Shown one piece after another: positions 35,836 through 46,846 of a stretch of 64,000 nucleotides of DNA. A program made the translations under genes and the position numbers. Where the stretch lies: contig BCKE01000067.1 in assembly GCA_001600495.1 (NCBI GenBank), forward strand, positions 1 to 64,000, read 5' to 3'. Origin of the DNA: Pilasporangium apinafurcum. Its lineage: Eukaryota; Oomycota; Peronosporomycetes; Pythiales; Pythiaceae. The notes under the pieces were generated by a model. It was not told the origin of the DNA. It made no database searches and was given only the letters and a program-made list of their open reading frames with translations. Position 1 is the stretch's first letter. Every line of letters begins with the position of its first letter.

Positions 35836-35996
35836 GTTGCCTCACTCACTCAATGCTCCTTTGCTTTTCTGTACCTCTTTGACCTTTTGGGAACCAACCA
35901 CCAACAACGGTAGCGTTCATGCGACCTTCAAGAAACATTTCGCCCGTGATGTTGCAGTAAGACTTTTGCATTTCCACTCTTATAATCGCAACGGAA

Positions 35997-36527
35997 ATGA
36001 CGGGGTTTTGCGAGATTTGGCAGATCGCCGAGGTGCTGGCGGACGTGAAGCTCCAGCAGCAGCGCTCGGTGCGCATTACTGGAAGGTATGTTGGTCATCC
36101 CCATTTCGTGTATATGTATATACAGAAAAACCGACGATGTTCTTGTTTTTAATCCACTGTAATGGTGCCAGGTTGGACGCTTATGATGCAGGGAAAGCGT
36201 TGGCACGCGTGTCGTTCCAGGGCGCAGCCATGACGGTCGAGACGCAGATCATGGCGACAACCAATTTTGAGTTGCAGATCGGTTCGATGTATCAATTTCT
36301 AGGCGAGACATATCAAGTGCCATCGCAGGTACTAACTCACGGCTGAAAATGGGTGCGAAATGAGCATTTCTATACAATATTTCTGCTCAATGTACATGAA
36401 TGATATCTAGAATGGACGACCAGAAGTGCGATTGGTGGCGCGAGTTGGGCGGAATGTGGATACACTCGACATTGATTTGTTTTTACAGGCGTTGGATATG
36501 CGACGCCAGTTTCTTGCGTCGCGATGA
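35997..36527 (+). CDS. TEN1: TEN1-like subunit of the CST telomere complex
   Basis: TEN1 is the small OB-fold subunit of CST (CTC1-STN1-TEN1), which binds single-stranded telomeric DNA and helps fill-in synthesis. Three exons, 35997-36085, 36172-36328 and 36411-36527, give 120 residues, the usual TEN1 length. The OB-fold strands read SVRITGRLDAYDAGKALARV, then VSFQGAAMTVETQIM, then QIGSMYQFLGETYQ, followed by VRLVARVGRNVDTLDID. The last helix is LFLQALDMRRQFLASR. The order RxxGRLxxYD, then GSLYxxLGE, then ARV matches vertebrate and plant TEN1. The family is short and diverges fast, so the call rests on pattern more than identity. Confidence 0.78.
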
Positions 36528-36616
36528 TGCAAATGAATCGACTTGCCAGGCATGGAAATACTTCGCATTAAAAAAATAAATGCCCGACTGTTATTTATAC
36601 TATGGTATATTGCTAC

Positions 36617-37428
36617 CTACAGCAGATCATCGTCTTCGTCGTCATCCTCAAACTCTCCTTCTTCAAAATTATCGAAGATGGAACGCGTCGGCGGTTCTGT
36701 CGTCTGCATGTTCTTCGCAGTGTCTGTCGTTACTTGTGCATCCTTGTCACTCGTCGAGTTCTCTTCCAGTTTGCCTGTTGCTGTGGACAATGTCACTGCT
36801 ACTGCCACGTTCATAGCTGCTTGCGACTGATACGTAGATGCTACACCTTGAGCAGAAACTGCTTTCGCTACCTCATCGTTGGTTAGTGATTTATCGTGCA
36901 CCTCTGGTGGATCATAGTCATGCAGGGCTCGTCGCCACCTGCTAACCATCCCGTCGAATATTTTTTTGCTCACCCGCGCAGTTTTGTCGGGAGTCATGGG
37001 GTGGACGTTCTTTCGTCGCTGGTGTCTAACGATGAAAACAAAACATTCGTTGAGTTTCAATGCAATATACAGTTACAAAGTCACTCGATATGAGCGTACC
37101 TGGGCACCAGTGCGCAATATCGGTCGTATCCGAGCGTGTTCTTCCCGTAATCGATCTGTTTCTGCCGTTGCGCGAGGCGATGTGGATCAGTTTCCTTTTC
37201 ATTTGCTAGCAACCGTACGGCAGACGCGGAGCTACTGTTATTAGCTTGATTAGCGTTGGTAGTATGAACTACACTATGTTTGTTGTGGTGGTGCTGATCG
37301 AATGCATCAGTTCGTCGTTGGCGCTTCACCTGTGCGCTTCCATAGCCATTCTCCTCCTGAGAACTTCGCTTCATTTTGCTTTTCTTTAGATTGTGTTGAT
37401 GTTTGGCGCCAAATTTTTCAATTGCCAT
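36617..37428 (-). CDS. SLBP: Histone mRNA stem-loop binding protein
   Basis: SLBP binds the 3' stem-loop of replication-dependent histone mRNAs for processing and translation. Two exons, 37428-37100 and 37025-36617, give 245 residues. The RNA-binding domain spans the intron: [32 protein letters not shown], then [20 protein letters not shown] and [13 protein letters not shown]. The Tyr of the DYGKNT motif, the conserved TPxK turn and the WRRxLHxxD end are all present. An N-terminal basic region and an acidic C-terminus ([13 protein letters not shown]) flank the domain. Presence of SLBP implies histone genes with a 3' stem-loop in this organism. The gene converges with TEN1 (89 bases between stops). 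Confidence 0.93.
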
Positions 37429-37671
37429 GATAGGGTATAACTCTACATGATTAGGGTACATGATACAGGATAAGACAAAATAGGGTATCAAATGGCTCCC
37501 AATCTGCAACCATGACACGATTGTCTCCATGTGTGGAATTGATTCATTAAACGTATACATATCAAATTACTCATGTGAACTTGCGTATTATGCTCGTATT
37601 TAGGATTCTGGCGGCTGGACATGTGGGTGAGAGTACGATTCCTTACATACTCCCTATTGGTTTTACATAAA

Positions 37672-38460
37672 TTAGTCATAGTCGTCTTCCTTGGACCATT
37701 TGGCTGGCGACCCTGGTCCTTTGGCACCGCCCTTGGACTCGGCACGGGAGGATGATCCTTTCGCTCCCTTGGCATCATCTTCGTCATCGCTGTGGTAGTA
37801 CGATTTCTTGGCCTGCGCACTGTCCTCAGCGATGTACTTGTACTCGGCCTTGTTGTGCATAATCAGCTCGTCACCCACAAAGTAAAAGCTGTCGGAGACG
37901 GTCGCGTACGGTTGTGCAATCATTTCATTGATGAGACTGTCGTCCAGCGGAGGCAATGCATAGATTGCTTCCCATGTATTGACACTATTTGGGATGCAAA
38001 AACCAAACGTAAAATCGTAGCTCTTGACGATTTCATCGCGAAAATAGTGACGCTCGATCATCCTGAGCCCGTGCACTTCCTGAGGACCAACAGAAAATTC
38101 CAATTTTGTCGCTATCGCTGGCAAACGCAGAACATCTTCAGAAAATTCATAACGGATCGTACGGTACGCATTCTCGCCACCACGCGCCAGCGATGGATCG
38201 ATCTTTGGTACTGCATTGCCTGGTCGGTTCTTGCCGATCTCAAAGATCTTTCTCTTCGATTCGTAATCGGAAATGGAAAAATGCAAAAACTCGATGCCGT
38301 AAGTGTTGGCGCTCAACGGACAGAGGAATGCTGTTACAATAGACAGCAAGTGTCAGTCGATGACAAAGGAAGATCTATGTTGATCATGCAGAAACAACTC
38401 ACTATCGGTTGGAGCTTCCAGATCGAGCACATCATCGGGGGTGTATCGCTGTCGAGGCAT
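37672..38460 (-). CDS. UNC119: UNC119 / PDE6-delta-like lipid-binding chaperone
   Basis: UNC119 binds N-myristoylated proteins and delivers them to cilia and membranes under ARL3 control. Two exons, 38460-38403 and 38330-37672, give 238 residues. The beta-sandwich core is clear: YGIEFLHFSISDYESKRKIF, then RTIRYEFSEDVLRLPAIATK, RMIERHYFRDEIVKSYDFTF, GFCIPNSVNTWEAIYALP and DSFYFVGDELIMHNKAEYKY. FGFCIPNS and SDSFYFV are diagnostic. The C-terminal 45 residues are a Ser/Lys/Asp-rich tail. Together with IFT54 in this window it supports a flagellated life stage. The first intron splits the DLEAPTD segment. Confidence 0.94.
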
Positions 38461-38912
38461 CGTCAGCTGGTAGAGATCCAATGCCGAGCACGTATGTGCG
38501 TGAACCTGTGTCTGTAAACGTAATGGACGGGTGCCAGACAAACGCGAGTGGCCGCTGCGAAGTTCTCAAGCTGTCCGTTATAGCGCATGTGCACGAAAAG
38601 ACACTTGGAAGGATGCAATTCATTTTTGAAAAGCGCGATTCAAAATTTCCCTCGTTTTAGTGATTCTTTCTAATGACAATGGTTATTTTTGGCGTAACGT
38701 TGGTTATTTTGATTGGTGTTGGTTATTTTATGTGGGCTGGAACAAGAAAACCCGAAAATAAAAACCATAGTGGAGTACCACAGAGCATGGTCGTCTCGAA
38801 CACGTAAAGCAAGAAGAGTGCGGTAAAAGAACGAGTGCCCGTCTGTACACACAACATTCTTCACTCGTTACGCGGTGTATTCGCTCGTAACCTTCCTCTT
38901 TGCACCCACTTG

Positions 38913-40132
38913 ATGAGTGTGGCACCCACAATGACGCACGACACTGGAGCCAGCCGCACGTTCCGCTCGATTTTCGGTGAAACTCACGAGGAGCTCCAAC
39001 AACAACAGCTACAGCTGCACGTGCGGAAACACAGCGACGTGGATATGGAGATTGAAGATTTAGATGCTGAAGAGGATGACGATGAGATGTGGAATGACGG
39101 TCAAGCGGATATAGGCGAAGAAAATAACAACACGGAACCAATGATGAGTGATGATCAGTTGCAATCACAACCTCGGTCGATGGAGGAGTGGGCAGAGGGG
39201 GATGATGACGAAGATAACTGGAAAGATGCGCTACAAGCACGTGTGAATCAGCTGGAACTCGTGATTCAGAGCGGCAATAACGACCAAGTAAACGAATTGG
39301 CTACTGAGGTGGTAGTAGCAACTCTGCCAAATGAAACAGTATCAGACCCACCTGCTGAAGTAAAGGCCACGTTACCGGGTGAAAACAATGGACGAGTGAA
39401 TCGTCACAAAATCCAGCGAACATCCTCATCCCATACATGCTCGACCGGAGGAAAAACGCACAAAAACACGTCGGTTCCTCCAGCGCCGGCCAGTTTGGTG
39501 TCTTCCCCAAAGGTATAAATTTATATTCATACATGCAAACTATTATGGGGTCCAATTTCAGTCTAACTCTCCCCTTTGTCTACGTATAAAATACAGAATC
39601 ATGTTCGCAAACGTGCCGGTTCCAAAGATTTCGTGGCACAGAACATCAGAGCAGTGGATATGAAGCGTGCGCAAAAAACAGCGTCGCCTAGTAATTGTAG
39701 TGAAGAAGGCAAAGGTGTGCGAGCGAGAATCACGTCTCGCAAAAATTCAATGGACGGTACCAGTAGTCACAAGCTCCACCATCAACCAGCGTCAGCCACA
39801 GGGACAGATACAGCAGGAGCTAGCAAAAGCGAAATATTTAGACTTAGCGACCCAGAACGCGTGCGGCGATACGTTATGACCGATGTCAAACAGGTGCGCT
39901 GGTTGGTTAGAGATTGACATGGAGCTTACCCACAATGCTGACCATGCCGTGATTATTTTTCTTTGCCATGGTTTCACAGATGTCAATGGCACGGATCGTA
40001 CTGGATGCGAAGCGATTGTATTTCCTGGAAGGATTTTACAAAAAACACCAGCAGCAACAGCAGACAACGACAGTAGCAGCAACAACAGCAGTGTCGCCCT
40101 CACCTTCGTCCTCATCCACTCCACCTGCGTGA
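38913..40132 (+). CDS. Acidic and polar protein of unknown function
   Basis: Three exons, 38913-39512, 39597-39893 and 39980-40132, give 349 residues. Residues 30-110 are very acidic (DLDAEEDDDEMW, EGDDDEDNW). The middle is basic and Ser/Thr-rich. The best-ordered part is near the C-terminus, LSDPERVRRYVMTDVKQMSM running into ARIVLDAKRLYFLEGFYKKH, likely a helical pair, then a Gln run and a Ser/Pro/Thr tail. An upstream in-frame ATG at 38835 would add 26 residues; I chose 38913 because that extension looks unconserved. No family recognised. It diverges from UNC119. Confidence 0.65.
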
Positions 40133-40283
40133 CGGCCATGATGCTCTAAGGTCTGTTCTATTTAATTGTCTCTCTAGCTTTATTCCATCGCCTGTCTCTC
40201 AAAGCCAAGGTATCGTGATAATCACCACAATATGACAAGTATACAAGAAACACATGGTTTTGAACAGTATGTTTCCGTTATCA

Positions 40284-41645
40284 TTAAGAAGAAAAACGCT
40301 GCAACAACATCAACGTGAGTTCGTACGTTGCAAACGTCGAGCTATGTGTGACGACCGATTTGATGAGACTCGGTGTTGTGCCTTTATAAAGTCCACGAAG
40401 TCCTTCGCGCTTCACGATGTCCACGAAACACATCCACGACGTCTCGTAGTATGGAATCACGCCATAGGTTTCACAGCGCGGGACCTGCCGCATTTGCATA
40501 CGCTTCTTGACTGTGTCGAGAGGATAAACCGCCATCTTGGAGAGCAGCCCCGCGACTGCTCCCGTACCGACATACGAGAGTAGCTGCTGTGCGTTGCCAT
40601 TATCACTATTAGTACTCGAGGAGGCCACGAGTGAATTGAGAGAGGAATAAATGCCGAAGCTGAGCCCCATGTACGGTGCGATCTGGAAAAGTGTTGGTGC
40701 TAGCCCGCTGTAAAATCCTTGAAGGCCCCTTGCCTGGTATGTATGTAGCGCTAGCGCGTGGATCGTCGGGAATCGTTTTGGAACTCCCTGACTCGCGAAG
40801 ATCGTGCGGAAAAGATCGAGTGGATACGTTATAACTGTGGCAAAGACGCCTGCAAGCGCACCATTCAAGGTACTAACAATTGCGCCGTGTTGCACACGAA
40901 ATTCGTCGCTCCAGAGCGCACTGAAGCTGCGATAGGAACCGAATTGTAGTGCCGAGTACGAAATCCAGAGCCCTGTCGCAGCCAAATTGCCTCTATGTGA
41001 TTACATAGAGAAATTGACACAAAGAATGGTCAATTTGTGGTTTTTATGGATGGAATGGCATGATGACCTACCGCCAAAAGCTCTTAAATCCTTCCTCTGC
41101 GTGGATACTTCGCACCGACTGCAGCAAACCGACGTACTTGGGACTGTCTCCGCCATATTTGCGTGCAATTGGCGCGAGCTGGACCTGGAATCTGTATGCA
41201 TATATGTATATACACACAGAATAGATATATCAATCTTTTGTCATAAGTGAATATGTTAGTGATATGCGCTCCAAAGCGTAGGAACAAACCTGATTTTGAT
41301 CAAATCTACATGCACATGAGGATGCAAAGCACCAAATAGTAAAGTTATATAGAAAAAACCAAAAGCAAGCAGAGACCAGTGATCAAACAAAGGATTTTCA
41401 TTAGATATTTGCGCCTTCCAATCCACATGCACCACCAACATAGCAAGCAATTCGTTACCAAAAGGAGCCGCAATCAGCCGCGTCGCCCCTGTATGCAACA
41501 CAGTCCACCAATTACGACAATGCCAGTGAACTCAACACCTCATCGATGATAACCGTATCCGTGCAAATTCATTCATTTCTCTACCTCCAGCGACCGCGCC
41601 AGCGATAGCTGCTTGGGCAGACGACGCCGCATGTGACTGGTTCAT
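40284..41645 (-). CDS. Mitochondrial carrier, thiamine pyrophosphate type (SLC25A19/TPC1-like)
   Basis: An inner-membrane carrier that probably brings thiamine pyrophosphate into mitochondria. Five exons join in frame: 41645-41585, 41488-41459, 41305-41290, 41191-41072 and 40992-40284, giving 311 residues. Three carrier repeats are visible: AAPFDLIKIRFQVQLAP, TYPLDLFRTIFASQ and VYPLDTVKKRMQMRQ, the P-x-D/E-x-x-K/R signatures; the first reads AAPFDLIKIR. FWRGNLAATGLWISYSALQF and GFYSGLAPTLFQIAPY match TPC carriers. Exons 2 and 3 are only 30 and 16 bases, yet both are needed to restore the first signature. Substrate is inferred from resemblance alone. Confidence 0.88.
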
Positions 41646-43351
41646 CTGGAATCCAAGCGGAAGGTTACAACGACTGGGTTATACTGGAAGGCGCTTGGGT
41701 TACGTTGTAACCTTCTTCGAGATTTTCACAGCTCCTTGGTCTTAGATCGCTGAGAAGGAGGACGATGCTGCTGCCTGGGTGCATTGGGTGAGTCGACGCG
41801 GAAGAAGTAAGACGGCGCCAGTACGATGAAAAGGACGATGCATGCCATGAGCAAATCTGCCCAGACAGTCGAGGAAGACAGAGACACGTCCATGATGCTC
41901 TCACTTTCAGCACTGCGATTTTATTTGTGTGAAGTGGTTAGATATGAACGCGACGCTTCACTACTTATTACAATGGCGAAGTGGGTCGTTACTATGATAA
42001 ATTTAAAATGGTGTAATTGTAGTGCTGATTATGTTAGTACCCACGCGTATATGAACGAGACAGTAGCGCTGCACAATTCACTTGTCGAACCGACAACCTG
42101 TGTCGGCAATTTCGATACGCATCTTCGCGCGGACTGGAGGAACTGTACTACGCTGCGGCCATATGTATAAGTGTATGTCTTCTGTTTCGAGTCCTCAGAA
42201 CAGTAACCGGGTGGATAACCAATAGAAATGGATCTGCAATGATGCAGTGTTGCAATTTTGATTCTGAAAGCAGCCCTGGATGAATGTCGGATCCAGTCAG
42301 TATCAATACAGTTAGACACATATCTTCATCACTGTCATGAAAACCAAGCCATAGCATGGCTACATGAGCCAATTTCATCAAATATTCAGAGCATCTTGTG
42401 TGTGAAATGCACATGATACAGTTCCGAACGACTATCCGAAGAACATCCTCACTTTTGCATACTTGAAATTGACGAACACGAGCCTCCATATTCAGAGCAA
42501 CCTACCCATTTTGTATGTTTTTTATCCTATCGTTGATGTTGTAAAGTTTCTTCCGATCTGAGCGCGCAGTCTGATGTAATGTTTTGGTCAAGAAACAAAA
42601 TGCTTACGTCAATTGTAAAGCCTTAGTCGGCAAGAATGAAATTGATGTGTAAAGCGTTCGTAAGTCAATGCTGCTGCCTTCCTGCGTATCTTGCTGGTTA
42701 ATCATATGCCACTCATTCGTAGGAAGATGCTACATCTGACTAATAGCGTACAATTTAGATCATTCAGCTATTCTCTCTTTGCTAATAATCTCTGTGTGCT
42801 GCATCCAGATTTCTATTTACGCTGGGTAAAGTGGTGAACAGTGTTATCCAGCATAGCGTACTTAACTGCTTGAACAATCTTCAATCAGACTAGGTTCGCA
42901 TATGTGACGAATCTATCATACAGCATATCCCTAGAAAGAAAGTGCCAGTGGTCGTAAGACATGGGCTTTCCTGGAGAATCAGATCACAATGCCATATCTG
43001 TTCCAGCTGAAGCGCACACTCATCTTTCTGAATTCATGGAGAATAAAAAAAAACTGATTAATGATCATTGATCAATAATTACCGATTTCGTTTGTGACAT
43101 CAGGTCGTTCGATGTGGAAGGAAAAGAAATATTAATCATCTTTCCATAATATTGTTCATTTTCGCCAACCGTAAATGCACCTTCAGTGAGCCCAATCGAC
43201 TTGACACCGTTTCGTTCTAAGACTGGGTCCTGATTATTCCAACCGACCTTGTACTCAAGTGTTGTGTTCGTGGGGGCCATGGTATGTCTGTGCAAACAAC
43301 AAAATTATTGCCACTTCAAGTGGACCAACATCATCTAACTGTGTGACCATA
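41646..43351. other. Gene-poor stretch before the SOD cluster
   Basis: Apart from a possible small two-exon gene at 42890-43280, only short frames occur, such as 113 codons on the minus strand at 42148-42489 with no recognisable motif. The sequence is AT-rich in parts. No transposon ends were found. Confidence 0.4.
42890..43280 (-). CDS. Possible small two-exon gene, unknown
   Basis: A frame from ATG 43280 (MAPTNTTLEYKVGWNNQDPV) ends at a GT donor after 43083. A pyrimidine-rich acceptor lies before 43027, and the second piece (KDECALQLEQIWHCDLIL) continues in phase to a stop at 42890. The product would be 111 residues. No family recognised. It may equally be a remnant of a longer gene. Confidence 0.3.
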
Positions 43352-44747
43352 AGATCTCTTATCCATTAATCATGGAAAGAATCCTGTGGATCGATGAGAA
43401 ATTAAACCACATATCTAGAAAATGGCTGTCGTGTATTGTAAATGTCTAGAGTTTTCGTTTTTGCTGATCACGCATTTTCCCGATGCCAACGATTCTCTGT
43501 CGCTGATTGTGATCTAGCGCTGGTGTGTGCGGAACATTCTTTGCTGCCCAGTGATATCCGTCCAGTCCTATCGTAAGCAAACCACCGATGTCTTATCCTG
43601 GTTCAGTAGCAACCAATGGAAGAATCACATACTGCACTGACACCTACACGTGCTCATCTCTGCTAAGCACCAAGTATATAAAGATCCAAATGTTCTGAGT
43701 CTCCTGTTCATTCGGTCAGATAAGCGTGTAATCACGTGGNATCATCCACATCACATTGAACTGCATTTGTGGCTGGCAACGAACGTGTACCCAGTGCGCG
43801 TGCCGTAGATATTACAGCCACACCCAACATCTTGGGCAACACAATGACGCTACCATTACTACTAGNCAATCAAACATTTTTCATGACGAGTCGGAAGAGA
43901 ATCTAAAGCGTAGGGACAGCACAAACTTTTGCGCTGTGGCTTGTCAGATTCAAGACCTCACTTCCATATTTCACTGCTCTGAAGCATATCAAGATCCAAG
44001 ACTTCTTCATCACTTTACCAGCTCATTATTAACTACGCATATCAACTGCATCAAGATGTTTAACGGAAAAATCACACTTGCATTCGCCACTTTTGCAGCT
44101 ACAGCTCTTTCAATGACAAATGGTCAGACATACGTCTACGAGTTCGACCCATCATCTGCTGGAGGTGTCCAGGGACTGATTCAAGTGCAATACGCATCTC
44201 CTGATTCGAACACTGCAATCATCTCAGCCGATCTCGACTTTAACGATGTCGACTTTACAGCCATCCAACAAGCCGATGGCAACTGTACAAAGGAAGTGAC
44301 CGAGTACAAATGGCATATCCATGTGAAATGGAGCTCATCCAAATCCTCTGAATCGTATGGACAATGCTCCAAGGCATTAACAGGCAACCATTATGATCCA
44401 CTGTACGCATGCGGTCCCAACTCGGAGTATGCAGAAACCGCCGAATGTCTTCCCAAAATTGCCAGTTATGCATGCAATCCCACCGCTTATGCGGCAAACC
44501 CATTGGTGTGTGAGAAAGGGGATTTATCGGGAAAATTCGGTTCGCTTACGCTCGATGGTGACAAGAAAGTCTCGAGTGAATGGACCGATGAGGACTTTCC
44601 ATCAGTGAGTGAGAACACCGCACAGTGGAACATGGTTTTGCACGCGGTCTGCGACAACAAGGCCACGCCTCGTATCGCGTGTGCTGTTTCTGAGAAGACG
44701 GATGATGGTAGTTATCCACCAGCGCCTACACCTGCACACTCAGCATG
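43352..44747 (+). repeat. Left arm of a 1396-base inverted duplication
   Basis: This segment reappears in reverse complement at 49470-50865. Arm lengths are equal, and every coordinate maps as x to 94217 minus x. Ambiguous bases at 43740 and 43866 map exactly onto those at 50477 and 50351. The arm covers a SOD gene and about 700 bases of its upstream region and stops inside the last codons. I found one mismatch near the inner end. Confidence 0.92.
43675..43683 (+). promoter_or_regulatory. TATA box of the plus-strand SOD gene
   Basis: TATATAAAG lies about 30 bases before an initiator-like TTCATTCGG (around 43707). This leaves a leader of about 350 bases before the ATG at 44056. The same box occurs mirrored at 50534-50542. 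Confidence 0.5.
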
Positions 44748-44751
44748 CTAA
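44056..44751 (+). CDS. Secreted Cu-only superoxide dismutase (copy 1)
   Basis: Predicted to convert extracellular superoxide to peroxide and oxygen using copper alone. 231 residues, single exon. MFNGKITLAFATFAATALSM is a signal peptide; the in-frame extension upstream to 43756 crosses an ambiguous base and looks like leader, so it was not used. Copper ligands are H87 and H89 in WHIHV, H112 in GNHYDP and H196 in MVLHAVC. No His lies between H112 and D156, so the two extra Zn ligands of ordinary Cu/Zn SOD are missing. CEKGDLSGKFG (E153, D156) is the signature of the Cu-only class known from fungi (Candida Sod5) and oomycetes. Copy 5 is its near-identical mirror. Confidence 0.92.
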   Translation: MFNGKITLAFATFAATALSMTNGQTYVYEFDPSSAGGVQGLIQVQYASPDSNTAIISADLDFNDVDFTAIQQADGNCTKEVTEYKWHIHVKWSSSKSSESYGQCSKALTGNHYDPLYACGPNSEYAETAECLPKIASYACNPTAYAANPLVCEKGDLSGKFGSLTLDGDKKVSSEWTDEDFPSVSENTAQWNMVLHAVCDNKATPRIACAVSEKTDDGSYPPAPTPAHSAC

Positions 44752-45303
44752 TTCTTTCGCAACATTCCAGGGAGTTATCCAAAGTGTTTACCATTTTAAT
44801 ACATCAAATAGAATAGTCTTGTAGTGCTTTCTGTAGCAAGCACGGAGCTCGATGAATTCCCTTTTTACCAGGTAACTGCAAAACTGACCGATCCTTCTTC
44901 ATCAAAGGTTTACATTCCCTGCTTAATTCATATCGCGGCTAGAGTAGTTACCAATGCGAAATAGCACACCGTCCAGTTTACTCGAGTATTTCACTCATTT
45001 TCACCCGGAAAGCGGGTTGACAGCTCCAACATTCACATCTATTCCACTTTTATCGATTCTACAACGTCAGTCATCGCGCTTTGGTCATCTCATTGTCTTT
45101 GGAGACTGGAAACAACAATAAAAGAATAATAGGTCATGAGAGTGTGCATGCTGCGAGTATAAATCGTTCCTGATTTATTTGCAGCCAAACAATCATTTTC
45201 AGTTTTAACGAGAAGCATTTGAAATGACATCGACACAATGCTATGACTTATTCAGCACATAGTTGGGGTTCATATTTTTGTTTTGTGTATTTTTTTTCCA
45301 CGC
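44752..45303. other. Intergenic region between convergent SOD genes
   Basis: About 550 bases between the stops of copies 1 and 2. No gene, repeat or transposon end identified. Confidence 0.45.
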
Positions 45304-46002
45304 CTACAAGAATTCGTCCTTTAAGACATTCGTCACAGGTACTGGCTCCCTTTGCGTCAATTTTCCGCGTGCACAGGCAATGCGTGGAGTCGCTTTCCCA
45401 CAGACGGCGTGAAGGATCATATTCCACTCGGGTGTGTTCTCTTCCACCGTCGGGTAGTGCTCGTCCTTCCACTTACCACTCACTTGCTTGTCGTGGTCCA
45501 ATTCAAAATCTCCAAATTTGCCAGACAGATCACCCTTTTCACACGCCAACGGGTTCGCAGCGTAGCTCTTCGGCGTGCAATCGTAGTGAGGTGTTTTGTC
45601 ACGACACTCAGGAGTGTCGACATACTCGGAATTAGGGCCACACGCGTACAGGGGATCGTAGTGGTTACCTGTTAACGGTTTACCGCATTGCTCCAAGGAC
45701 TGTGAGGTCTCGTTCGAGTTCCAATCGACATGAATGTGCCACTTATACTTTGTCACTTCCCCTTCGCAATGGTTGTCGAATTCATGGATGGTAGCTGCAT
45801 CGACGCCGCGAAAATTTAAATTGGCGTAGATCGTGGCTTCAGACGCACCACCATGTGGCGCATAGTCGACTACAATTGCACCTTCAATGCCTGTAGCAGT
45901 CGTGGGATCGAATTCGTACTTGTAAAGCGGCGCACCTGAGACGCAGAGCGTCGTGACAGCGGCCAAGACGCCCAGAGCAACGATCTTCCTGAGCAGAAGC
46001 AT
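45304..46002 (-). CDS. Secreted Cu-only superoxide dismutase (copy 2)
   Basis: 232 residues from the Met that begins the hydrophobic signal peptide (MLLLRKIVALGVLAAVTTLC); an ATG seven codons upstream at 46023 is also in frame. The copper site is kept: WHIHVDW, GNHYDP and MILHAVC. The Cu-only motif CEKGDLSGKFG is identical to copy 1. The C-terminus is longer and basic, ending NVLKDEFL. It faces copy 1, with the two stops about 550 bases apart. Divergence from copy 1 across the whole protein shows an older duplication. Confidence 0.92.
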   Translation of the reverse strand: MLLLRKIVALGVLAAVTTLCVSGAPLYKYEFDPTTATGIEGAIVVDYAPHGGASEATIYANLNFRGVDAATIHEFDNHCEGEVTKYKWHIHVDWNSNETSQSLEQCGKPLTGNHYDPLYACGPNSEYVDTPECRDKTPHYDCTPKSYAANPLACEKGDLSGKFGDFELDHDKQVSGKWKDEHYPTVEENTPEWNMILHAVCGKATPRIACARGKLTQREPVPVTNVLKDEFL

Positions 46003-46112
46003 TGCTTTCTTTTCCAATTCCAATAGGTTTTACTACTTTCTACCATAAATTGGACTTCTTTTCTATAAATTACCAATCTAAGCGGTTTTGGAGTTATCCC
46101 ACATTAAGGAGT

Positions 46113-46560
46113 TTATGGTTTCCAAATGAGGAGACCAAGGCCCGGGAGGCGTGGCTCGATTTTGACCAGATTGTCAGGATGGATGCTTTCAAGAAGAGAA
46201 TCCATTGCCAAAGTTCTGAGAACTTTTCCACATTCGTTCGAGTCTAGTCCTAGGATCTGCGCATGGTTCATTAGGAACCTCATGTGACTGGTGAGTACTT
46301 GGATCATTCCAGGCAACATTTGGCCTGACAGAGATGGTACTGCATTTTCAAATACAATCCTGTTTCGGGCGTGCCACACGTTGTGCACGATGATACTGCA
46401 TAGAATGTTGTTTCCTTGAGGTTTTCATTGTGACCGTAGGTCTTTGACTGAGGGATATAATATCATTTCCCGCATATCGGCCTTCTCTCCAAAGAAAATA
46501 CTCTATGGGAACCTGAGTCTTTTCCAGATTTGTTGTATTTGGGGAAGCATTGCTTTCTTG
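46113..46560 (-). mobile_element. LINE reverse-transcriptase C-terminal fragment
   Basis: A 91-codon minus-strand frame at 46113-46388 begins MHNVWHARNRIVFENAVPS. This is the type of sequence found in the C-terminal domain after the polymerase of non-LTR retrotransposons. Upstream pieces in shifted frames (RLRFP, EYFLWREG) extend the match to about 46560, with stops between. No 5' part, poly-A tail or target duplication was found. It is a short, old, truncated LINE relic between two SOD genes. Confidence 0.5.
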
Positions 46561-46846
46561 TGAAAATGAAAACTAATTTCATATCAGCTCCTAACCATCA
46601 CTTATGCATTACGACATATATGTTAGAATCATTGATATTGACGAGGAGTTAAATGTTAACATGACTTGAAAGAATTGCATGATCCTGCTCACTCATTCTC
46701 CCCACCAACAATGATGCACATCAGCGCATCCTTTTGACCACGATACGCTGACATAAAACTCCCGTTTAATAACCAAGTAGTTATCCATTCACATCAACAT
46801 GATCATAGGTTCCATAGCTCAAAGAGGCTACTTCCTGATTAAACTG

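Noticed and set aside
41256-41501. 81-codon minus-strand frame spanning part of the carrier gene
   Set aside because: It reads through an intron; the carrier signature is restored only by removing 153 bases. Kept as a splicing observation, not as a gene.
43756-44055. 100-codon N-terminal extension of SOD copy 1 (and its mirror)
   Set aside because: It precedes a clear signal peptide, crosses an ambiguous base and lies after the TATA box, so it is best seen as 5' leader.
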